NCBI GenBank assembly: GCA_038750655.1 | Contig: JBCDGZ010000069.1 | Coordinates: 1-38,730 of the forward strand | DNA length: 38,730 nucleotides | Direction of reading: 5' to 3' | From: JBCDGZ01 sp038750655 | Lineage (GTDB): Bacteria; Bacteroidota; Bacteroidia; Chitinophagales; Saprospiraceae | Part shown: one piece after another, positions 24,933-33,062 of the stretch | Numbering within the stretch: the first letter of the stretch is position 1 | Layout of the letters: each line of letters starts with the position of its first letter | Program-made: the position numbers and the translations under genes | The notes under the pieces: generated by a model | The model's input: only the letters and a program-made list of their open reading frames with translations | What the model was told of the DNA's origin: nothing | Databases searched by the model: none

Positions 24933-25382
24933 TCAGGAGATCACCGGCAAAGCATCCAAAAAATCAAAAGACTGCCGTTCATAATCGATCTGGCAGCAGT
25001 AATTATGCAGGCCATTGCTGACCATCAGGTAGGGAACCCGAAGGGCCATGTTGTAGCGGGCGATCTGCTCGAAGACAGCTTGGGAGATTTTGACCTCCGG
25101 AGCCTTGCATTCGATGAGCAGAAAAGGGCGGACAGCCTCATCGTAGATCAACAGGTCGAAGCGCCGCTCGCGGCCGTTGACCACCAGCTTCTTTTCTATA
25201 CTAATGCGGTTGGGAGAATACTGCATCTCCTGGATGAGGTACTGAAGGAGCAACTGACGGACAAACTCTTCAGGGCTCAGGACGAGGTATTTTTTTCGAA
25301 TCGGGTCGAAAATCCAGCGTTTGCCCTGCTCTTTTTTGATCTTCAGGTCGGAGTTGTAGGCTGACAGGTCGATGGGCAGCAT
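24933..25382 (-). CDS. Solitary HsdR N-terminal-like PD-(D/E)xK domain protein
   Basis: 149 residues. It resembles the type I restriction enzyme R subunit N-terminal domain (HSDR_N_2): RKKYLVLSPEEFVRQLLLQYL, then VNGRERRFDLLIYDE and FLLIECKAPEVKIS. The nuclease core residues are visible as D76 and E91-C-K93. There is no helicase domain, and no hsdM or hsdS nearby, so this is not a restriction system. Such stand-alone proteins are frequent in Bacteroidota and their role is unknown. It lies 34 bp downstream of the REC-Hpt gene on the same strand and may ride on its transcript. Confidence 0.85.
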   Translation of the reverse strand: MLPIDLSAYNSDLKIKKEQGKRWIFDPIRKKYLVLSPEEFVRQLLLQYLIQEMQYSPNRISIEKKLVVNGRERRFDLLIYDEAVRPFLLIECKAPEVKISQAVFEQIARYNMALRVPYLMVSNGLHNYCCQIDYERQSFDFLDALPVIS

Positions 25383-25416
25383 TTTTTGCCCGCAATATCG
25401 GCAGAATTATTGGAAA

Positions 25417-26193
25417 TCAGCAGTTGACCCTTTGATAGGCTCTGAGCTGGGCGTAGGCCGCCTGCGATTCGCTGATGAGCTGCTCGCTGAGCAGAGCGAT
25501 CAGGTCGAGGTCCGCCGCTGCGGTTTTACTGAGGAGCTCAATGCGGGTGGCGATTTTTTCCTGGCCGTACATCCCCATCATTTTGAAGCCGGATTTGATC
25601 TTATGAGCGGCCTTGTACACCGCTTCGACCTCCCTTTGCTGGACCGCCCCGGAGAGGCTTTTAAGGTCCTCGGGATTTTGATCCAAAAAGACTTCTATCA
25701 TCTCACAGACGTATTTTTTATTCCCATCAAAAACCTCCTGCAGCTTGCGCAGATCAACGATTTGATTATTGCTGCTGCTAGCGGGTGGATTGGCTTCCGA
25801 AGGTGCTTGGGTAGGGTTTTCTCGCTCCGGATTAGGGGAGAGAATGTCGTCGATGAGGCCCGGTAATTTTTTGATGTAATTCAACTCTGCATCTTTAAGC
25901 AGTAGGGTAAAAGCCCCCGAGGGTTTGATTTCCTCGATAGCGCTGATGTAGCTCTGACCAGAGATGAGAATGAAGGGGATATGACCAAAGCGGCTGAGCA
26001 GCTCGGTGGATTTTCCATCCGTCAAATGGTAATCTGAAATGATCAGATTGTAGGTGTGTTTGGACAATTTGAGATCAGCATCGGCCAGCGTTTCCGAACT
26101 ATCAAATTGATAGGGCAGTTGATAAGTCTTTATCATCCGCATCAGGGCCATCCGATCTACCAAATCATCTTCGATGATCAGGATTTTTGTCAT
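25417..26193 (-). CDS. Response regulator receiver plus histidine phosphotransfer (REC-Hpt) protein
   Basis: 258 residues. The N-terminal receiver has the acidic pocket E8-D9-D10, phospho-acceptor D54 (LIISDYHLTDG), S78 and K100. A Pro/Ser/Asn-rich linker (~120-145) leads to an Hpt helical bundle with H197 in YKAAHKIKSGFKMMG. The protein can therefore accept phosphate both on Asp and on His, and can serve as the relay between a receiver and a final regulator. It has no output DNA-binding domain. It lies 56 bp downstream of the single-domain receiver gene in a run that also contains a histidine kinase and an NtrC-like regulator. Confidence 0.9.
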   Translation of the reverse strand: MTKILIIEDDLVDRMALMRMIKTYQLPYQFDSSETLADADLKLSKHTYNLIISDYHLTDGKSTELLSRFGHIPFILISGQSYISAIEEIKPSGAFTLLLKDAELNYIKKLPGLIDDILSPNPERENPTQAPSEANPPASSSNNQIVDLRKLQEVFDGNKKYVCEMIEVFLDQNPEDLKSLSGAVQQREVEAVYKAAHKIKSGFKMMGMYGQEKIATRIELLSKTAAADLDLIALLSEQLISESQAAYAQLRAYQRVNC

Positions 26194-26249
26194 ATTGACA
26201 ATAGCTTTGAGAAATACAATAAAGTATATTTTTGCATTAACTGTTCGGA

Positions 26250-26660
26250 CTATGGCAGCTCGCTTGTCGACCAGTAGCGGGAAATTGCCCTCATCATGTC
26301 GAGAAACTTACCGTATTCGAGTGGCTTAACCATGTACCCTGCAACGCTGTAGTTGAAGCTTTCCAGCCGATCTTTTTGCTCCGTAGAAGTTGTCAGAACG
26401 ATGATAGGAATGGACTTGGTCTGATCATCTTTTTTAACTTTTTCAAGAAATTCAAGGCCGTTCATTCTAGGCATATTCAGGTCCAGCAAGATGATACAAG
26501 GACGGTTGTTTTGTTTGTTTTTGAGAAATGCAAAGGCGTCTTCTCCATTTTCTTTATGGATCAGTTCATTCGGAACCTCGATGTCTTTTAATGCTCTTTT
26601 TACTGTTAGGGCATCTACGAAGTCGTCTTCTATCAGTAGAATAGGCCTCTTGTTTCTCAT
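26250..26660 (-). CDS. Single-domain response regulator (CheY/Rcp1-like)
   Basis: 136 residues, a receiver domain only. Acidic pocket E11-D12-D13, phospho-acceptor D60 (CIILLDLNMPRMNG), switch T90/T91 and K112 (YMVKPLEYGKF). The long 'NMPRMNG-LEFLEKVKKDD' loop is typical of the Rcp1/Spo0F-like group partnered with PAS-rich kinases. With no output domain it most likely passes phosphate on. It lies 53 bp downstream of the kinase gene and 56 bp upstream of the REC-Hpt gene, in the same direction. Confidence 0.92.
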   Translation of the reverse strand: MRNKRPILLIEDDFVDALTVKRALKDIEVPNELIHKENGEDAFAFLKNKQNNRPCIILLDLNMPRMNGLEFLEKVKKDDQTKSIPIIVLTTSTEQKDRLESFNYSVAGYMVKPLEYGKFLDMMRAISRYWSTSELP

Positions 26661-26713
26661 TCAAAAATTAGAAAGCGGTAAATATTTGGAGTTCTTCTAA
26701 TAGGGCTAATGTA

Positions 26714-29700
26714 CTATTTTTTTAGGGTAAATTCAAATGTGGTACCCTTTCCGGGCTGAGAGCTTGGTTCGATTTGTCCCCCATAGAGTTGTACAATTCG
26801 TTTGACAATTGTCAAGCCAATCCCTGTACTTTCGAATTTATCTCGAGCTTGCAGGGTTTGGAAAATTTGAAAGATTTTTTCGAAATAGCGTTCTTCTATC
26901 CCCTTACCATTATCACTGACCCGAAAGCAGTGGAAATCGTCTTGCTCTTTGTAGCTGATTTTAACCCAGCCCTGCTCCTTATCGTTGTATTTGATGGCAT
27001 TGCTGATCAGGTTTTGGAAAATTTGCTTCATCCTGATTTTCTCTGCGTGGATAGCGGGCAGTTGATCAACCAAGATGATACGGAAATGACTAGGGGGGGA
27101 AAGGGAATCGTTGATTTCCTCTACCAACAGGTTCAGGTCTACTTCCTCGCGATCTACCGCTACGCGGCCAATCCGCGAATACTCCAAAATCCCTTCGATG
27201 AAATTGTGCATCCGGCTGACCCGGCTCGTCAGCAGCTGTAGTTGCATCTTGCCATTGTCATCCAGCCGATCGCTGTAGTCTTCGGCCAGCCATTGGGCCA
27301 GCGAGCTGATCGCCCGCAGCGGAGCCTTCAGGTCGTGCGATACGATGTAGGCAAAGTCCTTCAGATCGCGGTTGGCTTCCTCCAATTCCTTGAGCAACTG
27401 CTCTCGCCGGACCTCCGCCTCCTTGAGGGCCGTAATGTCCCGGGCAATATCCCTAGAGCCGATGAGCTTGCCGTTTTTGTCTAGAACAGCATTGGAGTTA
27501 ACTTGTAGGAACTTGACCTCTCCATTCTTAGTGATGATTCGCCCTTGGTAGTTGCTGTAGTAGCCCTGAGTGAGCAACTTTTTGAGGTAGCGCTGCGACT
27601 TCTCCGTATCATCAGGGTGGATGATCTGGGGAATGCGCAACTGGGTGATTTCTTTGAAAGAATAGCCCAGCAGCCGCTGCGCGGCCTTATTGGCGTCCAC
27701 AAAACGGCCTTCCTCATTCGTGATAAGCAGCGCATCGTACATATTTTCGAACAGATCGATGTACTTCTTATTGGTCTCGTGTAGCGCCAGATCGATGTTT
27801 TTCTGCTGGGTAATGTCCTGAATCGTCCCCCAGAGCTTCACCACTTGTCCATCCCTGAGCAGCGGTTTTCCCTTACTGATGTTGTAAATAAGCCGTCCAC
27901 TCTTGGTATAATGTCGGACCTCTAACTCATTGGGCTCCTTGTTGATAATCCCTTCTCGTATAGCCTGCAGCACCGACTCCTTATCGTCGGGGTGTACCAT
28001 CTCCAAATATTCCTCAATGCTGGGTTCGGCTTCCTCAGAGCGCAGGCCGAACATACGCCGCGTCTCTTCCGACCATCTTACTTTACCTGTTTCTAGATTG
28101 ACATCCCAATAACCAAGGTTGGCCAGCTGCTGTGCTTCTTTGAGGCGCTCAGTACTCTTCTTGAGGGCCGCCTCGGCCAGTTTGCGCTGCGAGATGTCTT
28201 CGACAAAGCCGATGATGGAGGTATGGCCATTGATTTGTACCAAAGAGCGGGTGGCGACGGCCCAGAAGGTCTCGCCGTTCTTTTTGCGGTATTGCTTTTC
28301 GAGTTGAAAGCTGGAGATCTCTCCGGCGAGCAGGCGCTGGGTTTGCTGCTCGCGCATGGACTCATCTTCGATATGAATCAGCTCCTCGCGGGGAAGCTGG
28401 GTCATTTCTTCGCGGGAGTAGCCGAACATTTCGCAGGCCTTTTGATTGACCTGGCGGAAGTGGTCTTCGTGTAGTTCGCGCAGCATGATGCCAAAAGGGC
28501 TTTGTTCAAAGAGTTTGCGGAAGCTTTCTTCGCTCTGCTTGATTTCCAGCTCGTACTTTTTGATCTGCGTCAGGTCAACATGGATGCCGGAGGCCCGGAT
28601 GGGCTGCCGCTGCTCATCATAGGTGCTGACCCGCCCCCGGTCGTAGATCCATCGGATTTCGCCCGACTTGCTGATCATCCGAATTTCCGCCTCAAAAAAA
28701 GGCGTATGATTATTGATGTGCTCTTGCATCGCCGCGCGAACCAGGTCGAGATCATCCGGGTGAACCAGCCGATTAAAACTCATATGCGTCGGTTCAATTT
28801 CCTCCAAACTGTAGCCCAGCATCTCCGCCCAGCGTCTGTTGTAGGTGGTCGCTCCCGTTTGCATATCCCAGTCCCAGGTGCCGAGCTGCGCACCGTCCAG
28901 CGCCATACGCAGGCGTTCTTCACTTTCCTTAATGGCTTTTCTGTTCTTTTTGCGCTCCGAGATGTCTTTAAGTACCGAAATCCGTAGATGTTGGTTGGGT
29001 TTGGGCAGGGTAAAGGTGTAGATTTCTGTATTGATCAACTTACCGTCGGAGCGTTGGTGTACCCATTCGTAGCGGATTTGATGTTCCCGCTCTAGCTGTT
29101 CCAACAACTTCGCTCGGGCCTCAACCGAAGGCGTACCATCTTCCTGAAACTCCGGACTCAAATCGAGTGGAGAGGCGTCGTAGAAGGCTTGCTCTGTACA
29201 ATTGAAAAATTCTAAGACCTTATTATTACAAGTGATGGGGCGATTTTTTCGGGTATCGAAGAGGATGATACCATCGAAGGCGTGTTCAAACAAGAGGCGG
29301 TAGCGCTCTTCGCTTTCTTTAAGGGCTTTCTGTGCCTCTTTCAGCTCCGTGATATTGGTGATGATGCCGATGGCCCCTACGATCTCTCCTTTATGGTCTT
29401 TGAAGGGCGTCACTCGGGTTTGGGCGCACCAGTATTCTCCGCTGTCTTTTCGTCGGTGCTCCACCTCATATACTACTTCCTTACCACCGAAGCTCTTCTT
29501 AATCTTATCCTCGATGTTTTTGACCTTATCCCGATGGATCAGAATGGCGTCGGTCTTTTTACCAACAATTTCATCGGCGGCGTAGCCCGATAGCTCACTC
29601 ATCCGTTCATTGACATAGGTGATGTTATTGTTGAGGTCGGAGATGATGATGCCTTCTGATATGTTTTTAATGATCAGTTTGTGGCGTTCGTTCTCCTCTC

Positions 29701-29752
29701 GCAATTGGCGGCATTGTTCCCTCAACTGGCGTAATTGGGCCGCTTCATCCAT
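26714..29752 (-). CDS. Soluble multi-PAS sensor histidine kinase
   Basis: 1012 residues with no signal peptide or membrane segment. A short coiled-coil start (AAQLRQLREQCRQLREENER) is followed by six PAS domains at roughly 20-140, 145-265, 275-400, 405-525, 535-655 and 660-785, several with PAC ends (e.g. VGAIGIITNITELKEAQ). The HisKA dimerisation domain carries H806 (AYIVSHDLKAPLRAISS), and the HATPase domain has the N box (NLISNAIKYND), G1 (VSDNGKGI) and G2 (STGIGLTIVKRIV). It should sense cytoplasmic signals (redox, small molecules); no cofactor-binding residue can be assigned by eye. It follows the sigma-54 regulator by 11 bp and precedes the single receiver. Confidence 0.93.
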   Translation of the reverse strand: MDEAAQLRQLREQCRQLREENERHKLIIKNISEGIIISDLNNNITYVNERMSELSGYAADEIVGKKTDAILIHRDKVKNIEDKIKKSFGGKEVVYEVEHRRKDSGEYWCAQTRVTPFKDHKGEIVGAIGIITNITELKEAQKALKESEERYRLLFEHAFDGIILFDTRKNRPITCNNKVLEFFNCTEQAFYDASPLDLSPEFQEDGTPSVEARAKLLEQLEREHQIRYEWVHQRSDGKLINTEIYTFTLPKPNQHLRISVLKDISERKKNRKAIKESEERLRMALDGAQLGTWDWDMQTGATTYNRRWAEMLGYSLEEIEPTHMSFNRLVHPDDLDLVRAAMQEHINNHTPFFEAEIRMISKSGEIRWIYDRGRVSTYDEQRQPIRASGIHVDLTQIKKYELEIKQSEESFRKLFEQSPFGIMLRELHEDHFRQVNQKACEMFGYSREEMTQLPREELIHIEDESMREQQTQRLLAGEISSFQLEKQYRKKNGETFWAVATRSLVQINGHTSIIGFVEDISQRKLAEAALKKSTERLKEAQQLANLGYWDVNLETGKVRWSEETRRMFGLRSEEAEPSIEEYLEMVHPDDKESVLQAIREGIINKEPNELEVRHYTKSGRLIYNISKGKPLLRDGQVVKLWGTIQDITQQKNIDLALHETNKKYIDLFENMYDALLITNEEGRFVDANKAAQRLLGYSFKEITQLRIPQIIHPDDTEKSQRYLKKLLTQGYYSNYQGRIITKNGEVKFLQVNSNAVLDKNGKLIGSRDIARDITALKEAEVRREQLLKELEEANRDLKDFAYIVSHDLKAPLRAISSLAQWLAEDYSDRLDDNGKMQLQLLTSRVSRMHNFIEGILEYSRIGRVAVDREEVDLNLLVEEINDSLSPPSHFRIILVDQLPAIHAEKIRMKQIFQNLISNAIKYNDKEQGWVKISYKEQDDFHCFRVSDNGKGIEERYFEKIFQIFQTLQARDKFESTGIGLTIVKRIVQLYGGQIEPSSQPGKGTTFEFTLKK

Positions 29753-29763
29753 AGGGAATGGTT

Positions 29764-31137
29764 TTAATTGGCTTGTGGAGAATTGGTTTTATCCTCCTTA
29801 AGCATTCGATAAATGGTCGATTTGCCGATGTCTAGTTTATGAGCAACCAGCATGACATCTTTGTTGTATTTTTCGAGAAAGTGGTTGATGATCATCTTGT
29901 TATATTCCCGCAGTGGCATTTCGTTGCTAAGGAAGGAGGCCAGCTTGCGGGGGCTGTTGAAGCGAACATCTTCGGCTTTAATCAATTGGTCATCAGCCAT
30001 GACGGCTGCCAGTTCGATGACGGCTTTGAGTTCGCGGACGTTGCCGGGGTAGGCGTAGGCCATGAGTTTATCTTTAGCCTCTTTGGAGAGGGATATTTTG
30101 CCCAGGCCGTTTTGCTGGCTGAATTCATTGAGGAAGTGGCGCATCAGTAGCAGGGTGTCGTTGCCGCGTTCGCGTAGCGGGGGGATTTCGATGGGGAGGC
30201 CCAGGAGGCGATAGTAGAGGTCTTCCCTGAATTTGCCGGCCGAGACTTGGTGGGCCAGGTCGCGGTGGGTGGCCACAATCAGCCGGGTGTCGAACTTGAT
30301 GGATTCGGTGCCGCCGATGCGGGTAATCTCTCGCTCCTGAAGGGCGCGGAGCAGCTTGGCTTGCAGCGAAATATCCATCTCGGCAATTTCATCCAAAAAG
30401 AGCGTTCCCTTATCCGCAATTTCGAATTTTCCCAGTTTACGTGTCGTCGCTCCCGTAAAGGCCCCTTTTTCGTACCCAAAAAGCTCACTTTCCAGTAAGT
30501 CGTGAGGAATAGCGCTGACATTTACGGCGACAAAGCTGCCTTTTTTGCGCTCAGAGTTGTAGTGAATACTTTTGGCAATGACTTCTTTTCCTGCCCCCGT
30601 TTCTCCAGTAATAGAGATGGTGATGTTCGTCCGGATCGCTTTTTCAATCAATCGGAAGACCTTCTGCATAGCTTTACTATTACCAATGATAGACTTTTTG
30701 AATGCATATTTGTCACCCAATTCGTCTTTTAGCGATTCTACCTCCCGTCGGAGGTGCAGATTTTTTTGCAGATGATTGATCGTATTGATCAAGCGTTCTT
30801 TCGTCTCGTCATTTTTGACAATATAATCATGAGCGCCCGTTCGGAGCAATTGTACGGCCACGGTGATGTCTTGCTGTCCCGAGAGAATGATGACATTAAT
30901 GTCCTTATTGTAGGTTTTGATGTGTTCCAGTACTTCTCTCCCGGTCATATCTGGAAGGCTGTAGTCTAGTGAGACGATGGTTGGGTTGAGGTGCAAATGT
31001 TCGATACAGGACCTTCCGTTGGGGAAGACATGGATTTCATAGTCTGGATTAAGTTCAAATACATACTTGACCAATCGGACGAAGATAGGGTCATCTTCGA
31101 CAATGAAAACTTTGGATGGTGCTGTCTTTTTATTCAT
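29764..31137 (-). CDS. Sigma-54-dependent response regulator, NtrC family
   Basis: 457 residues. Receiver domain with E14-D15-D16, phospho-acceptor D58 (IVSLDYSLPDM) and K108. The central AAA+ domain has Walker A G178-ETGAGKE, the sigma-54 contact loop GAFTGA (225-230) and Walker B GTLFLDE (244-250). The C-terminal Fis-type helix-turn-helix is at ~430-452 (DVMLVAHKLDIGKSTIYRML). It should activate RNA polymerase with sigma-54 at -24/-12 promoters after phosphorylation. Its targets are not in view; I found no clear TGGC-N7-TTGC site in the window upstream. It is the first gene of the phosphorelay run, 11 bp from the kinase. Confidence 0.93.
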   Translation of the reverse strand: MNKKTAPSKVFIVEDDPIFVRLVKYVFELNPDYEIHVFPNGRSCIEHLHLNPTIVSLDYSLPDMTGREVLEHIKTYNKDINVIILSGQQDITVAVQLLRTGAHDYIVKNDETKERLINTINHLQKNLHLRREVESLKDELGDKYAFKKSIIGNSKAMQKVFRLIEKAIRTNITISITGETGAGKEVIAKSIHYNSERKKGSFVAVNVSAIPHDLLESELFGYEKGAFTGATTRKLGKFEIADKGTLFLDEIAEMDISLQAKLLRALQEREITRIGGTESIKFDTRLIVATHRDLAHQVSAGKFREDLYYRLLGLPIEIPPLRERGNDTLLLMRHFLNEFSQQNGLGKISLSKEAKDKLMAYAYPGNVRELKAVIELAAVMADDQLIKAEDVRFNSPRKLASFLSNEMPLREYNKMIINHFLEKYNKDVMLVAHKLDIGKSTIYRMLKEDKTNSPQAN

Positions 31138-31749
31138 GGATTTAACGGGCCTATGAGGGACTTGTCTGCTGCGTAAATTTGTTTTCCCAATTTGGGATTT
31201 TTTTTCAATAATGGAAAGGATCCGCCCTTGTTTTTTAAAAAAGATTCTTAAAACGGTGTTTTACCCCTTCAATTTCTCAAATTGATAGAATAAATTGAAA
31301 TAGAGAGATAAAGCCTGTCACAATAATCCTCATTATTTTCGGCGGCGAAAGTAAGTATTGTTCATATTTGAAATAACATTACTTCTCTGAAACGAATAAT
31401 CATTCGACAAGCTAAATCTAAAGCAAAAGGAAGTTGCTAATACTTGAGCTTCCTTAACAAATTCGACCTTGAAGAGACCTTATTAGTGTCGTGTCTCAAA
31501 ACGAATCCTGACTCTCTTTTGCAACAGCCATTGTAAGGCTTTGCAAAACCTCGCTAGATATTTACTTCTCTGGAAAAAAACACTACAGCTACAACTATTG
31601 AGTAATTCAGGTTGCGGTTCACTATTAAAAGATTCAATGCGTCAGATATTTGAATCACCACCTCGTGGTTCACAAAATCTTCCTTGCTGAATCTTGTTCA
31701 TCGCAACTTGTGATAAGTATTTGATTAACCCAAATATAATAAACCTGTT
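31138..31749. other. 612-bp gene-free region upstream of the phosphorelay operon
   Basis: AT-rich and without a supportable ORF. It contains a perfect TTTTTTAAAAAA palindrome at 31231-31242 and an inverted repeat TTCAATTT-N16-AAATTGAA at 31268-31299, either of which could be a binding site or leader hairpin. It must hold the leftward promoter of the sigma-54 regulator operon and the rightward promoter of the glycosyltransferase fragment; no consensus -7 element was convincing. Confidence 0.4.
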
Positions 31750-32310
31750 ATGACTCCATTTAACGCCATAACTCCCGGAGATTTTATTGATGCTGATGCC
31801 TTGGCCCTCGTTATTGAATCCTTTGCTGGCTTTTACCATAATGTGACCCCCAAGCATCAAAAGCGCTCTCGCTTGAGCATCATCGGAGGGGAGGAACATT
31901 TACAAATGATCAGCGATCTCCGCAACAAGCACGAGCTTGGCGATGCGCTGGTTATCCTAACCGCAGAAGACGAAGAGGCCATCAGAGAGCTCTATAAGGA
32001 AGCAGATGTACTCTTTATGCCAGTGAAGAAAATGATCGGAAAAGTCATTCCGGAGGCCCTATCGTTTGGCTTACCCATCCTTTGTTATGATACGGAGGAT
32101 TTGCGCGAAGAGCTGGACCACACCTGCGGCATGTTCGTTACTCCATATAAGATGATAAACCATTGTATTGATGAGTTTACCGAAAAGATCAACATGCTCT
32201 ATTTCGATCCTGAGGTGAGAAAAATTCTTTCTAAAGGAGCTTTCAAAAAGTACAAAGATTGCTATGAATGGGGGCGCTCCGAGGTAATGATGGCCGCCGT
32301 TGCCAATTAA
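31750..32310 (+). CDS. Glycosyltransferase GT-B C-terminal domain, lone half
   Basis: 186 residues matching only the C-terminal (nucleotide-sugar-binding) half of a group-1/GT4 glycosyltransferase: LSIIGGEEHLQMISDLRNKH, LVILTAEDEEAIRELYKEADVLF (given here in part), and the donor-site segment KVIPEALSFGLPILCYDTEDLREEL, where E-A is the typical EX7E region. Normal family members are ~350-400 residues with an acceptor domain first; that domain is missing and the 612-bp region upstream shows no trace of it. The frame itself is intact with an ATG start. Either a truncated remnant or a stand-alone domain that pairs with another protein. Confidence 0.7.
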   Translation: MTPFNAITPGDFIDADALALVIESFAGFYHNVTPKHQKRSRLSIIGGEEHLQMISDLRNKHELGDALVILTAEDEEAIRELYKEADVLFMPVKKMIGKVIPEALSFGLPILCYDTEDLREELDHTCGMFVTPYKMINHCIDEFTEKINMLYFDPEVRKILSKGAFKKYKDCYEWGRSEVMMAAVAN

Positions 32311-32336
32311 AGGAGAGCTAGTGGATCAGCTATGAC

Positions 32337-32909
32337 TTACTTGACTTCCTTGACTTTCACTTCGACGTCGTGTTCGATTTTCAGGAATTCAATCATTTCA
32401 AGTAATTTCTCTTTCTTTTGGGGAGAATCAATGTCCAGCTCACACTCAAACGTTCCACTCTTAGTCGGTATTTTCATCCAGTTACCGCCAAAGAGCTGAT
32501 CCGCATTCTTCTTTTTACCGCTCGGCAGGGCTTTGAGTTCGAAGTCCAAATGACTGAGCTGTTCTTCTGGGATGACGTATTTCTCCCGCCCTTTGGTAAT
32601 CTTGAGGTGCTGCTCGTCGAAGCTCACCTGTCCCCCAACAATGACTTTTTTCCTGAACAGGGAATAGATGGCCGGTAGGACCAAAAAAAACAGCAAGGCG
32701 AATACGGCTAGGTAAATCCAGCTCATATAGGATAAAAAGCCCAATTGGCCGACCAGCTTTTCCAGCAGGGGAATGTACCCCTGCTCAAGGTAAGTAATGC
32801 TGGTGTAGCCCAGCAGGGCCGCAGCAATTAGGCCAAAGAACAATGCGCTTTTGCTAACTCTTCTTCTCCTTATAATATTCGCTTCGAAATTAAAGAGTTT
32901 CCTTTTCAT
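32337..32909 (-). CDS. Small membrane protein of unknown function (two TM helices)
   Basis: I place the start at ATG 32909 (MKRKLFNFEANIIRRRR); the frame is open to 33074 but the extra part has no protein-like character and would overlap the neighbour's start. The product is 190 residues. A basic N-terminus precedes two hydrophobic helices (~22-38 LFFGLIAAALLGYTSI and ~62-84 WIYLAVFALLFFLVLPAIYSL). A soluble C-terminal domain (~90-190) of strands and helices ends in KEKLLEMIEFLKIEHDVEVKVKEVK. I do not recognise a family. It is divergent from the ClpB-like gene with ~150 bp between starts, so the two may share a control region. Confidence 0.7.
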   Translation of the reverse strand: MKRKLFNFEANIIRRRRVSKSALFFGLIAAALLGYTSITYLEQGYIPLLEKLVGQLGFLSYMSWIYLAVFALLFFLVLPAIYSLFRKKVIVGGQVSFDEQHLKITKGREKYVIPEEQLSHLDFELKALPSGKKKNADQLFGGNWMKIPTKSGTFECELDIDSPQKKEKLLEMIEFLKIEHDVEVKVKEVK

Positions 32910-33062
32910 GGTAGTAACAAAACAGTTAATTCGATCTAATTTACACCTTCCAAAGTACAGCTTTCCTCTAAAAAGGGTCCGTTTTTTTAGACCAAACTTT
33001 ATTTTGAGTTGATTGAAATTTAAATAGAGTCTTACTATTTTAGCGATCCCTAAAAAGATAAG

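Noticed and set aside
31500..31545. Possible sigma-54 promoter (TGGC...TTGC on the minus strand) upstream of the NtrC-like gene
   Set aside because: The GG and GC elements are only ~6 bp apart instead of about 10, so it cannot act as a -24/-12 promoter.
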